A stretch of DNA of 64,000 nucleotides from Diplocloster agilis (GTDB lineage: Bacteria > Bacillota > Clostridia > Lachnospirales > Lachnospiraceae), in NCBI RefSeq assembly GCF_019042275.1, contig NZ_JAHQCW010000014.1, forward strand, positions 47,625 to 111,624. The letters are read 5' to 3'. The notes beneath the pieces are model-generated. The model saw only the letters and a list, made by a program, of their open reading frames with translations, was not told the origin of the DNA and searched no databases. Of this stretch, positions 26,474 to 35,921 are shown in pieces. Both the position numbers and the translations under genes were made by a program. Numbering within the stretch: the stretch's first letter is position 1; every line of letters begins with the position of its first letter.

Positions 26474-27687
26474 TCATAGGATTGCTTCATATTTTCGCAA
26501 TCATTTGTATTGCTTCTGTCTGCGGTAAACTGATATCAAAGCTTAAACTGCCTGCTATCCTTGGCTGGCTGATCGCAGGTATTGTTTTCGGACCCTATCT
26601 TGCCGAGGTGGTAACTTTGGATATTACAAACGCCTTATGGTACAAAGTTCTCATAAAATTCTTTGAATGTTTCGCCGGTGTAATGATTGGACGTGAAATC
26701 ATCTTCAAAAAAATTGCAAAATCAGGCAAGCAAATTATCGGTATTACCTTTGTGCAGTCGATTGGAACATTTATATTTGTTACCGCAGCTTTTTCTGTTG
26801 TGTTTGTAATATCGGATATTCCTGTTTATTTAGCGTTTATTTTCGGAGGCATCGCACTGGCGACCGCTCCCGCGCCCGCCCTGTCCATTGTAAATGAATA
26901 TCACACAAACGGTCCTGTCACAAAAACATTGCTTCCTCTTGCCGCAATAGATGATATCATCGGTGTTATCGTTTTCTTTACCGTAATTTCTATTGTAAGC
27001 GGAGTGAACGGAAGCTCCTCTGCCTCGCCTTTTGCAATCGCCGGTATGGTTTTACTACCATTTGCCATTGGCATTTTCGCAGGACTTTGCGCCTCACTTT
27101 TCATGAAGAAGACAAATAGCATTCGGCTTCGCCTGGTTATTCTGCTGTTTTTCCTCTGTGTATCAGCGCTTTGTGGTCTGTTGATTGACCATTATCTATT
27201 CCATTCATTCAGTCTGAATTATTTACTGATCGGCATGGCCTTCAGCGCTGCGGTCGTCAATGTTATACCCGAAGAGGAACTCACAGACACCTTAAAGCTA
27301 TATAATCCTCTGTTGAATCTGTCACTTGTCATAGTCATTGTGAACCTCGGCATGCCTTTGGACTATCGCCTGATCGCCGGCGCCGGACTCTTTACAGTCA
27401 TCTACATTCTGTCGAGAGCTGTCGGAAAAATCGGCGGTGCTTACCTGGGCGGCAAATTGACAAAAGCCGAGCCTGTCGTTACAAAATATCTTGGCTTTAC
27501 ACTGCTCCCGCATTCAGGGGTATCCCTGGTATTTACGGGAATCGCCGCTACCACCTTAACTGCGTTTGATGCTTCTCTTGCTGCCATTGTGTCTGGAACA
27601 ATTGTTGCAGCTGCGATAATCAATGAAATTATTGCAGTTATTGTAGCAAAATTTGCTTTTAACTGGGCTGGAGAAATCGAAGAATAG
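26470..27687 (+). CDS. Cation/proton antiporter, CPA2 (KefB-like) family
   Basis: A 405-residue membrane protein with about 12 or 13 hydrophobic segments and the Na+/H+ exchanger fold. LGWLIAGIVFGPYLAEVV (segment 2) and the core LATAPAPALSIVNEYHTNGPVTKTLLPLAAIDDIIGVIVF contain acidic residues expected in the ion-binding region of segments 5 and 6. There is no C-terminal TrkA-N domain. It probably exchanges Na+ or K+ for protons. Co-transcribed with the TetR-type gene and followed by a strong terminator. Confidence 0.88.
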   Translation: MIIGLLHIFAIICIASVCGKLISKLKLPAILGWLIAGIVFGPYLAEVVTLDITNALWYKVLIKFFECFAGVMIGREIIFKKIAKSGKQIIGITFVQSIGTFIFVTAAFSVVFVISDIPVYLAFIFGGIALATAPAPALSIVNEYHTNGPVTKTLLPLAAIDDIIGVIVFFTVISIVSGVNGSSSASPFAIAGMVLLPFAIGIFAGLCASLFMKKTNSIRLRLVILLFFLCVSALCGLLIDHYLFHSFSLNYLLIGMAFSAAVVNVIPEEELTDTLKLYNPLLNLSLVIVIVNLGMPLDYRLIAGAGLFTVIYILSRAVGKIGGAYLGGKLTKAEPVVTKYLGFTLLPHSGVSLVFTGIAATTLTAFDASLAAIVSGTIVAAAIINEIIAVIVAKFAFNWAGEIEE

Positions 27688-27707
27688 CGGAGTAACCGAA
27701 GAACGGC

Positions 27708-27744
27708 AAAACAGCGGAGCTTATCTGAAGCGCTCCGCTGTTTT
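27708..27744 (+). terminator. Intrinsic terminator after the antiporter gene
   Basis: CAGCGGAGC and GCTCCGCTG form a 9-bp GC-rich stem with an 11-nt loop; A and T runs flank both sides, so it can serve both the antiporter and the convergent surface-protein gene. Confidence 0.85.
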
Positions 27745-27805
27745 ACTGTTTTTCTTTATTATTTCTTGTTTTTCTACACTATTTTTTTGTTCTGTTAAGC
27801 TCGGT

Positions 27806-30800
27806 CTATTCTGCTTTGTGTTCCCCGCTGCCCTGTCTCTTCCGGTACAGGATGAAGATCACTGCGCCGATGGCTGCCAACGCGACCAAAACCAATACCG
27901 CGATCGGTGCGCCATCCCCAGTCTGGGGCGCGCTCGTCGTCTGTTGTGATTGCTCTGACTGTTGCTGATCAGAATTATTGTCCTTATCCTGATTCTGTTT
28001 CTTAATCTTCAATTCCTTCACCGCGTTCTCAAGTTTCGTGACCGCTTCATTGATCTGCTGTTGGGTCGCTTTATCATCCTTTAGAACCTTCAGCGCGTAA
28101 TCTCTCGCATCGGTAAAGGCTTTGAAGCTTTCATCCGTGTAATCTCCCTGCTTTAGCTCTGCACATTTATCATAAATCTTCTGCAGTCCGGATTTATCTG
28201 TCTTCACTGGCTCGTTATCATCCGCTGTAAATACTGCAAAGGGAGAAAGGCTGCTTACGGTAACCTGTACCCGGCCATCGTTCACCGTGGTTTCAAATCG
28301 TTCCAGCCCGGCCGGTACAGCGTGAAGCACCAGCACTTTTGAGCCGTTATATTTGGGATCTGCCGGAATGGTAACGGTGATCTGTCCCTTAAAGTCTTCA
28401 CTCAGCGTCAGGTTTCCGCTCCAGACAAGGGAACTCTCATGTGTATCCAGATACTCCCTAAATTCTTTGCACGCATTACAGTCATCCAGCTTCAATTCTT
28501 CTACCGACAGTTTTGCGTTTTTATGGACCTGCTGTCCGTGGATTAAGAATCCTTTGTGATCCGGATCATCTACGGACCGTTCCAGGTAGTTACTTTCTTC
28601 TATATCCTCGAAGACTGCCTCCACCGTGACGTCTTTACCCGGCATGGTGAAACTGGTTTTGCCGGATGCGGCATCAGCAAACTCCACGTCATCTGAGATC
28701 CATTTGACAAAACGCTTTCCTTCTATATCGTCGGCAGCGATCTGCACTGTTGTTCCTTCCTCAAAATTACCGGATCCGGTTCCGCCTTTCACGGTGACTT
28801 TATGAGACTTGTCGATTACAGGAACGTCTTTGTATGTGGCGGTTACCGTTACATCCTGAGCTATCATCAGGAATGTGGTTGTTTCCTCTTCCGGCAGTTC
28901 GACCTCCACATCATCGCTGATCCAACGGTCGAATTCCTTTCCTTCCGGAGCCGGATTTGCGGTAATACTAACCTGCTCGCCTTCTGCGTATTCACCGCTG
29001 CCCGTTCCGTCCGTCACAGTCACCGTATATTTGGGAGCCGGCTCAAAGCTTCCGGAGATGTTGACATCACTCTCCGGCATCACGAAACTATAGCTGTCTC
29101 CGGATACTTCCACCGGAACCTGCGTTTCCCCGAACAGAACCGTTAAACTGTCCTGCGTCAGGCGGTAACCGCTCTCCGGCGTTACACTTATGTACACTCT
29201 TGTATCCTTGGCCGCCGTCTCCTTATCTGCCTGGATCTCGCCATGCTCGGTCTGAGATACGGTTATATGATAGAGGATCTCTTCAAACTGTGCGTAAACT
29301 ATCTTGGACGTCGTAAAATCTTCTACTTTCTCACCGCCCGTAGCCTGGGTAAACCACCCGGTGAAACGTAAGCCCTCCTTGACCGGATCTTCCGGCATCA
29401 CAATATCCTGTCCCTTTTCTGCGGAAACTCTGGCATATTCGCCATCGTCCATCATGAAGACGACCTCATAAGTCTCGGCCTCCCCTACGGTCACGGTCGC
29501 TTTCGCTTTCAGCGCGGTCCCTTCCACACTTCCCTCTACCGTAAATTCCTGCATTATTTCGACCTGATCCTGGGACACCTCATCCCATGTCACAGCCACA
29601 TCCATCACCTGTCCGTCTCCGTAAGTAGCTTTCACAGTCTCCGGCAATACCGGCAGCACGTGCAAAGGCGTCTCTACAGTGACATCCTCTAAGGATACCA
29701 GATGTTTGCTCTCATCGGCATAGACGCGGAAGGCATCTACTGTGATGTTCCCGCCTTTATTTTCCAGACGAATGGTGTGTTCGCCGTATGGCAGATCCGT
29801 TTTACTGAATACGCACATCTGGTTTGCCCGTTTGAAATATGTATCATTCGGAGTCTTTGTATTTACATCCGGCTGTGCTTCCCCGTCAATGCTGACTCCC
29901 AGGAGGCAGCCGTCCACATTGACCGTCGTAACTATGTCGATTCCGCTTCCCATAAATGTATATTCTGCAGTTGCGTCTTCCGTATTTCCATAGTGGATAT
30001 CTCTGTTGTATTCCGTCACTCCGTCCGGATCTCCGCCTCGCCCGCTATAGTAGGAAAAGCCTCCGTTATAGACAATCGCCGGATCATTATCATTAATTAC
30101 CGCTGTTGGTTCCAGCCCTTCCACTGTTACATGGACCGTCTTTGTCAGACTGCTGTCCTTGGGATGCGTCAGTGTGATATCCGTTTTTCCACCGCTTACC
30201 GCGTTGATCTGCAGACCATCCGCAGCGCTCCAGTTTGCGGTTGCGATACCCTGGTCGCCGGATGTGACAGTCAGATCCGTAAGATTCGTATCTGCATCTA
30301 CCGTAACTGCAACAAATTCTCTGTCTCCGACTACCTTCAGATCGATATCTCCTGCGGAGACATCTAATTCCGGTTCGGCAGGCGCCTTTGTGCCATATAC
30401 TTCCAGCTCGGATACATTCACATAGCCCGAGTAATTTCCGGACAGATTATAAAAACCGCTGTTTTTTAATCTTACATACCGTCCGGGTACCGGCTGATCC
30501 AGGATAAAGTCATTGCCTAATACAAAGCTGTAGAAGGTCTGGTCGCTGCCTGCTCCGCATCCCATCCGGTTTTCCGTATCCGTATTCAGGACTGTCACGG
30601 TATTTTCCGCTGCGAAGTCGGCCGTCGTCGATATCTGGATCACAACATCCCGGAATCTTCTTAACTCTTCATTTTTATAATTTCGGAAGAATTGTGTAAG
30701 GGATACTGCATCAATATCATAAACCGCACCCAGATCGATCTCATACTTCAGTCCCTGATTCCCTACCGTACCGTTGGAACGGGCCGTCCACGGCGTATCT

Positions 30801-33800
30801 CTTTCTATACCGGCATAATCCAACACTTTGCCGTCGTTCAGCCGCTGCGCATCGGACATACCGTCACTATTCAGCTTCTTGCCCAAAGCGATGTTTTCCC
30901 TCTCTGATTTGCGGAAAGGAATGGCCTGTGACGCCGCCGTAATATCCGCGTCCTCAAGCGCTGCCCCGTAGAAGGAGAATTCATCTACCAAACCATTATA
31001 TTGGAGTTCTCTTTCTTTTTGCGCATTCAGCTTCGCACCGATCGTCAGGGAATCCCCGACGGTCACATTTGCAAGTGATATCTGTCCCATCTGCGTCCCA
31101 TTCTGGAAAAGGGTAAAGGTATCCCCGCTGCGAACGACTGAAAAATGATTCCATGCCTGGCGAGTCTCGCCTCCGGTCACTTCCTCCATAGCAAATTCTT
31201 CCGGCGCTGTCAGCACCTCGGTTTTATCCCCGCCGGTAACTTCCAGTACCAATTTCCGCTTCTGAAGGGACAGTACGAAGTTTCCTTCCTGATCTGCCAG
31301 GAGTACCTGTTTGGGCGTACCCTGCACCTGGTTGTCCGGATCGACCGTATCCGTAACCTCCGTGTCCAGATACAACTGCGTTTTAAACCAGCCGTTCACC
31401 GTGAACTGTTCCATCCCACCGATCGGTGAATCCGGGATTGAGATATAATTCTGTATATTTTCGTACAGGTATGCTCCCCGGCGGAACGGAGTACCGATTC
31501 TCATATATTCTCCGTTTATAAACTTGGCGTTATGCCCCGGAATCGCGTTTGCGATTGTCTCGCCTTTTTCTTCATCCATATGGTAAAGGGCTGTCAGCGC
31601 TTTGCTGCCATCCACCAGCTCAAGCTTGTCCTGTGCTTCCTGAAGCCGTTCTATCAAATCGGCAATCTCCGCGGGCATCATGCCGGCCGGATCCTTGCTG
31701 TCCACTTCATCCATAACAGCTTTCAATGCCTGATAGGTCTCGTCGGTAAAGAGGCTTCCGTCCACAGCTTTAGCCTCGTCCATCACCTTGCTCAGGGCCG
31801 CCAGTCCGGACCGGGCAAGTAATTTTACATGTTCTGCATTCAGCGGTACATTATAAATGGATATCTCGCTTAAGTCTCCGCTGTAGAAGTACACACGGTC
31901 ACCGCCTGCATTGTTGGTCATTGCTCCGGCTAACAGGGCGTTCTGTGTATGATTCACCCCTACCTGGGCGCTCTGAGTGCTTATCGCTTCCCCGTTCAGA
32001 TAAAGGGTAAAGGTGTCCCCGTCCCGTACAACCGCGGCCAGGTTCCACTGATCCGAAACGATAGTCCCTCCCTGGAGTGTGACATCATTTCCGTCCCCGT
32101 CACTGATGTGGAAATTCAGACTTCCATTCTCTGTCCAGAGAGTCAGGTCATCTTCTGGAATTCTATCCTGTCCCTGACTTAACAGAACCTGTTTTTCCAA
32201 CTGGTCCGTCTTGAACCAGACACTCATGGAATACTGTTCCATTCCCTTCAGCAGTCCGCTTCCCAGATTGCCGTAAGATTTTTTATCCGCATTCAGTCTT
32301 ACGGAAGATCCGTAGGTCTGTTCCAGTTCATCCATATAATAAGCTTTGCCGGTATAATTATGAAAAGCATCTGTAATCAGACCTTCGTCTGCCTGTTCAA
32401 AGCCAAACTTAGCGATGTAGCCGTAGATCACTCTCTGTTCATACGGTTCCATCTCATTTTTGTTTTTGGATGCGTCACACACCTTCTCTACCTTCAGCGT
32501 GTAAGGCTGCAGCAGCGAAAGTTTATCTGTGGTCAGCGTAACTTTTTCGTCCTTTGCGGCAGCGCTTTTTACCGCGATCCCGTCTGAAATGCTGTAATTC
32601 GCGGTATCCTCCGCCGTTGCAGCATCTACGTTCTCGTTAAAGCTGATCTCGACGGTGGTATCGTTGATTGCCTTGATTCCAGCCACCAGCGGAGCCGCAA
32701 GGTCGGTCTGGGTGTCCACTTCTGCCGGATCGCTCAATGCGCCTTCCACACCGTTCGCTACCGCCTTCACTGTGTAGGTGTATTTCTGCTGCTCTTTCAG
32801 TCCGGAATCCGTATACGTGTTATCCATCGTCTGGGCGATCAGTTCGCCGTCCCGATAGATCATATAACCGTCAATCGTAACTGCCGGATTCGGGATTACC
32901 ACGCCGTTTTCTGTCATAGTGAAGCTGACATCCTTGTCCCAGTGAAGTTCTGCGGAATTCTCAGTGACCTCCCTGGCCTCAAGTCCGCTTACTTTTCCAA
33001 CATCCAGAGTTACTTCCGGCGCCTCTGCCGTATCATAGATGCTGTAGTAGGTAAAGCTCATGGGCGGCAGCGTTACTTTCAGCTGTGCGTTTCCATTGGA
33101 GTCAATGGATAATACCTCCGACTGAACGCCCTGCTTCATGAATGTCGCTTCCCCGTAATCTCCGGCCTTTGTATCCGGCTGGCGGTAATTCGCCTCGGTC
33201 TGCGGTATCCATTTGTAGTTCGGAGGATATGCCCCGTACCTGTGGACATCCTTGCCCAGTGACCCATTTAACGGTACCGGCGGATAATTCAGTCCCTCCG
33301 ACAGGCCGGTATAATACATGGGTACGTTAATAATCTCCGTTCTCTCTTCATCCGTCTGATTATATACCCAGAGGAGGCCTTTTTCACCCTCGTTCAATGC
33401 GTTGACATGGTAAAGCGTATCCATCTTCGTACCGCGCTGTCTGTTGGTTCCCGCCGCGTCGTAGGTTGCCTGGGAAATATGTACCATATCGGAATTCACG
33501 ATGCCGCGGTAACGCTTGTAGAATTCCACCCATTTATTCAGAATATCCTGTGTTCCATCGTCGTATAAATGAGGTCCCCGGAAGTCAGAATTGACTCCGT
33601 TACCCACATTCTGAGCGATCACCCAGTTATAATCCTCTTTTTTGTCCTTAAACGGCTGGAACGCCGCGTCTCCGCCGCCGCCATGATACTCGGCAAACGG
33701 TACATGTGACCAGCTCATGGACATGGTCCTACCATAGGAAGCGTTATACATGATCTGGCGTCCATACATCAGCTGTTCATGCCGGGGCTGGCTCCAGGCC

Positions 33801-35626
33801 GCTTCCTCATAACCGATACCGCATTTATTGGCGCCGTTTAAGTAATACCACGCAGGCACTTTGATATATACGCCCATGTCGCGGAAATCCTTGCACATCA
33901 TGCGGACACTGTTCTCCCATTGTTTCACCACAGAGTCGAAGACGCCGTTGTGGAAACTATATTTGGAAGCTTTTCCGGTCGTCGTATCCGTGGGGTCCGC
34001 CGGATCGGTCTCTTTATCCTCGTTTACATGCTTTTCTCCGCTGTTGCAATAGGTCCCGGGATACGTACCGTCGATTTCCACACAGTCAAGTCCCGTATAT
34101 TGGACAAAATTTTTGAAATTATCCCAATAATCATCAAAGGCTGCCGTGGCTACACACCATCCGTCCCAATGTCCGGTCGCGTTCGTGCCGTATGCCTCGC
34201 CCTTCTTATATTGCCCTAACTGATACTGCGCCTGATAGATCCCGATCGCGATTCCCTTGCTATGCGCATAATCTACCAGTTCCTTATAATGATCCAGCGT
34301 CGCCTGGTCACGGGTTAACATCTGACCGGAAGAATCCGGCGCGCTGTAGGATTGGATGATCATCTCGAATTCGGCCGCCGCCGCTTCATCGATCACTTCC
34401 TTCGTCAATGCTCCCGTATTATGGTGGGTCAGCGGATTATCCGTAATCCACGGGAACAGGGTGCGGTAGATCCCCAGCCTTTCCCGCATCTTCAGTTCAA
34501 ACCAGTAGGTGCTGTGGGTAAATTCGTAGGTATTAAATCCGATCATCGATTGATCTTTTACCAGCTCGTAAGCCGGCCCTACTTCATAACAGGTATGAGC
34601 GATATCCTTAAGCTCCAGGAACGGGCTGTTATCTTTTTCCAACCCGCATTTACACGGAAGCGCCCTGTTGATCGGAAGGGTACTCTGATCGCCGCAGGTA
34701 AAGTCTGTCTCTAATGCCAGCAGGTCCTCCATATCCTGGTTGCCGTTTAATACCTCCGGCGCCAGGCGGCCGATCATCACCTGCTGATCTCCGGTATTGG
34801 TAATTTCCACCCTCTTTTTCATGGCCGGGACATTATCATACATCTCATAAATGACTTTGACCTTGATTCCCTGGTACGCCTGGGGGAAATCAGTCGGCGC
34901 AGAAAAGTTGAATTCCAGATGTTTTCCCTTCGGCGGCCATTCCTTCGCCGCCGGATCCCCAAAGAATTCGTTAGGGGCCCACTCAAAGGGTTTTTCACAG
35001 GTTTCCTGAATCTCATAACCGTCAAAAACAAAGGTATTGCCGGCTTGCTTTCCTCCGATAAAATAATAATCCGGGTCCACCTTGATACAGCTTTCCGGTA
35101 TTTCAATCGTATTATCAGCGGATGAGATCGGATCATGTGTGATCTTTATCCCCTCATCGCTGTAAACCTCACGATACGGCTTATCATAGAGTCCAAGATA
35201 CACATCCGGCTTGACGTCGCCCGTGTCCATCATCTCTTTGTCAATATACAGATTTTTGTAGCTTGCCGTATAGAATTCGCTGCCTCCTATTTCCGGTACT
35301 TTAAACTTCCGTTCGACAATACCGTTGCCGATCGTCAGGCTGCCTTTTTCCTCTTTCACTTCGACCGGTAGCGGTTCTGATGTCTCGAGCCAGTGACGTT
35401 TGCCGGATACGGCATTCTCAAGCCCCTCCACAACTTCGCCCTTTTCGTTCGTATAAGGCGTAGCGATAAAGGTGGTATCCTCAGCGCTCAGCTTTACAAA
35501 CCCCGCTTTCGCCGCATCACTCAGAATTCCCGCAAATGCCTCAATGCCTGTCAGCGATGTAAATATCACCGTACAGGCCAGTAACATTGCAAGGCGTCTT
35601 TTGAATCCACGATACCTTTTCTGCAT
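27806..35626 (-). CDS. Giant cell-wall-anchored multidomain glycoside hydrolase-like protein
   Basis: The ATG at 35626 follows GGAGGG and gives 2606 residues. Order: signal peptide (1-35); N-terminal sandwich; probable TIM barrel (about 400-700), with IGIYQAQYQLGQ and GLDCVEIDGTYPG, whose Asp in EIDG resembles clan GH-D nucleophiles (GH27/GH36-like; family not certain); C-terminal sandwich to about 865; Fn3 (about 875-975); SbsA-like Ig; LamG (about 1070-1275); helical spacer; second LamG (about 1340-1560); F5/8 type C domain (about 1570-1745); Ig-like and carbohydrate-binding-like modules; Ig4; several InlB-type repeats; FIVAR (about 2480-2550); sorting signal APQTGD, membrane segment and RKR tail. 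Probably cleaves a complex host or plant glycan at the cell surface. A YesN-type box lies upstream. Confidence 0.85.
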   Translation of the reverse strand: MQKRYRGFKRRLAMLLACTVIFTSLTGIEAFAGILSDAAKAGFVKLSAEDTTFIATPYTNEKGEVVEGLENAVSGKRHWLETSEPLPVEVKEEKGSLTIGNGIVERKFKVPEIGGSEFYTASYKNLYIDKEMMDTGDVKPDVYLGLYDKPYREVYSDEGIKITHDPISSADNTIEIPESCIKVDPDYYFIGGKQAGNTFVFDGYEIQETCEKPFEWAPNEFFGDPAAKEWPPKGKHLEFNFSAPTDFPQAYQGIKVKVIYEMYDNVPAMKKRVEITNTGDQQVMIGRLAPEVLNGNQDMEDLLALETDFTCGDQSTLPINRALPCKCGLEKDNSPFLELKDIAHTCYEVGPAYELVKDQSMIGFNTYEFTHSTYWFELKMRERLGIYRTLFPWITDNPLTHHNTGALTKEVIDEAAAAEFEMIIQSYSAPDSSGQMLTRDQATLDHYKELVDYAHSKGIAIGIYQAQYQLGQYKKGEAYGTNATGHWDGWCVATAAFDDYWDNFKNFVQYTGLDCVEIDGTYPGTYCNSGEKHVNEDKETDPADPTDTTTGKASKYSFHNGVFDSVVKQWENSVRMMCKDFRDMGVYIKVPAWYYLNGANKCGIGYEEAAWSQPRHEQLMYGRQIMYNASYGRTMSMSWSHVPFAEYHGGGGDAAFQPFKDKKEDYNWVIAQNVGNGVNSDFRGPHLYDDGTQDILNKWVEFYKRYRGIVNSDMVHISQATYDAAGTNRQRGTKMDTLYHVNALNEGEKGLLWVYNQTDEERTEIINVPMYYTGLSEGLNYPPVPLNGSLGKDVHRYGAYPPNYKWIPQTEANYRQPDTKAGDYGEATFMKQGVQSEVLSIDSNGNAQLKVTLPPMSFTYYSIYDTAEAPEVTLDVGKVSGLEAREVTENSAELHWDKDVSFTMTENGVVIPNPAVTIDGYMIYRDGELIAQTMDNTYTDSGLKEQQKYTYTVKAVANGVEGALSDPAEVDTQTDLAAPLVAGIKAINDTTVEISFNENVDAATAEDTANYSISDGIAVKSAAAKDEKVTLTTDKLSLLQPYTLKVEKVCDASKNKNEMEPYEQRVIYGYIAKFGFEQADEGLITDAFHNYTGKAYYMDELEQTYGSSVRLNADKKSYGNLGSGLLKGMEQYSMSVWFKTDQLEKQVLLSQGQDRIPEDDLTLWTENGSLNFHISDGDGNDVTLQGGTIVSDQWNLAAVVRDGDTFTLYLNGEAISTQSAQVGVNHTQNALLAGAMTNNAGGDRVYFYSGDLSEISIYNVPLNAEHVKLLARSGLAALSKVMDEAKAVDGSLFTDETYQALKAVMDEVDSKDPAGMMPAEIADLIERLQEAQDKLELVDGSKALTALYHMDEEKGETIANAIPGHNAKFINGEYMRIGTPFRRGAYLYENIQNYISIPDSPIGGMEQFTVNGWFKTQLYLDTEVTDTVDPDNQVQGTPKQVLLADQEGNFVLSLQKRKLVLEVTGGDKTEVLTAPEEFAMEEVTGGETRQAWNHFSVVRSGDTFTLFQNGTQMGQISLANVTVGDSLTIGAKLNAQKERELQYNGLVDEFSFYGAALEDADITAASQAIPFRKSERENIALGKKLNSDGMSDAQRLNDGKVLDYAGIERDTPWTARSNGTVGNQGLKYEIDLGAVYDIDAVSLTQFFRNYKNEELRRFRDVVIQISTTADFAAENTVTVLNTDTENRMGCGAGSDQTFYSFVLGNDFILDQPVPGRYVRLKNSGFYNLSGNYSGYVNVSELEVYGTKAPAEPELDVSAGDIDLKVVGDREFVAVTVDADTNLTDLTVTSGDQGIATANWSAADGLQINAVSGGKTDITLTHPKDSSLTKTVHVTVEGLEPTAVINDNDPAIVYNGGFSYYSGRGGDPDGVTEYNRDIHYGNTEDATAEYTFMGSGIDIVTTVNVDGCLLGVSIDGEAQPDVNTKTPNDTYFKRANQMCVFSKTDLPYGEHTIRLENKGGNITVDAFRVYADESKHLVSLEDVTVETPLHVLPVLPETVKATYGDGQVMDVAVTWDEVSQDQVEIMQEFTVEGSVEGTALKAKATVTVGEAETYEVVFMMDDGEYARVSAEKGQDIVMPEDPVKEGLRFTGWFTQATGGEKVEDFTTSKIVYAQFEEILYHITVSQTEHGEIQADKETAAKDTRVYISVTPESGYRLTQDSLTVLFGETQVPVEVSGDSYSFVMPESDVNISGSFEPAPKYTVTVTDGTGSGEYAEGEQVSITANPAPEGKEFDRWISDDVEVELPEEETTTFLMIAQDVTVTATYKDVPVIDKSHKVTVKGGTGSGNFEEGTTVQIAADDIEGKRFVKWISDDVEFADAASGKTSFTMPGKDVTVEAVFEDIEESNYLERSVDDPDHKGFLIHGQQVHKNAKLSVEELKLDDCNACKEFREYLDTHESSLVWSGNLTLSEDFKGQITVTIPADPKYNGSKVLVLHAVPAGLERFETTVNDGRVQVTVSSLSPFAVFTADDNEPVKTDKSGLQKIYDKCAELKQGDYTDESFKAFTDARDYALKVLKDDKATQQQINEAVTKLENAVKELKIKKQNQDKDNNSDQQQSEQSQQTTSAPQTGDGAPIAVLVLVALAAIGAVIFILYRKRQGSGEHKAE

Positions 35627-35680
35627 TTTCTCCCTCCTCAGGTTGTATTTTATTCCTAGCACTTTGTGTTAGTTAATCAA

Positions 35681-35746
35681 ATTATATCGGATAATCTAAG
35701 GAAACATAATGTACAAACCTGACCAGAGATAGTGGAGTTTTTTTAC
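35681..35746 (-). promoter_or_regulatory. Promoter and 33-bp activator box of the giant surface protein
   Basis: A TATAAT lies at 35681-35686, 54 bp upstream of the start codon. The box at 35714-35746 (plus strand CAAACCTGAC ... GTGGAGTTTTTTTAC) ends 27 bp before the -10 and there is no good -35. Two near-identical boxes precede the GH29-like gene and the sugar-binding-protein gene. Confidence 0.75.
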
Positions 35747-35806
35747 ACTAGTGCATTTACCAATGGAATGGAAAAGAGTTTCGCTTGCGAAACGCTACGC
35801 TGGAAC

Positions 35807-35864
35807 AAAAAAGAACCCTGATCGTTCGACCCAGCCCTCTTCTGCTGCGTCTTGCTATCAGGGT
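35807..35864 (-). terminator. Terminator of the GH29-like surface protein gene
   Basis: Downstream of the stop codon ACCCTGAT pairs with ATCAGGGT around a 34-nt loop, followed by TCTTTTTTG. The 35627-35921 gap otherwise holds the next gene's promoter and a small GTTTCGC/GCGAAAC inverted repeat (about 35778-35793). Confidence 0.6.
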
Positions 35865-35921
35865 ACTTTTTACTTATTGTTTCTTACTTTTTACTTATTG
35901 CTCATTTATGAGGCATTTATT

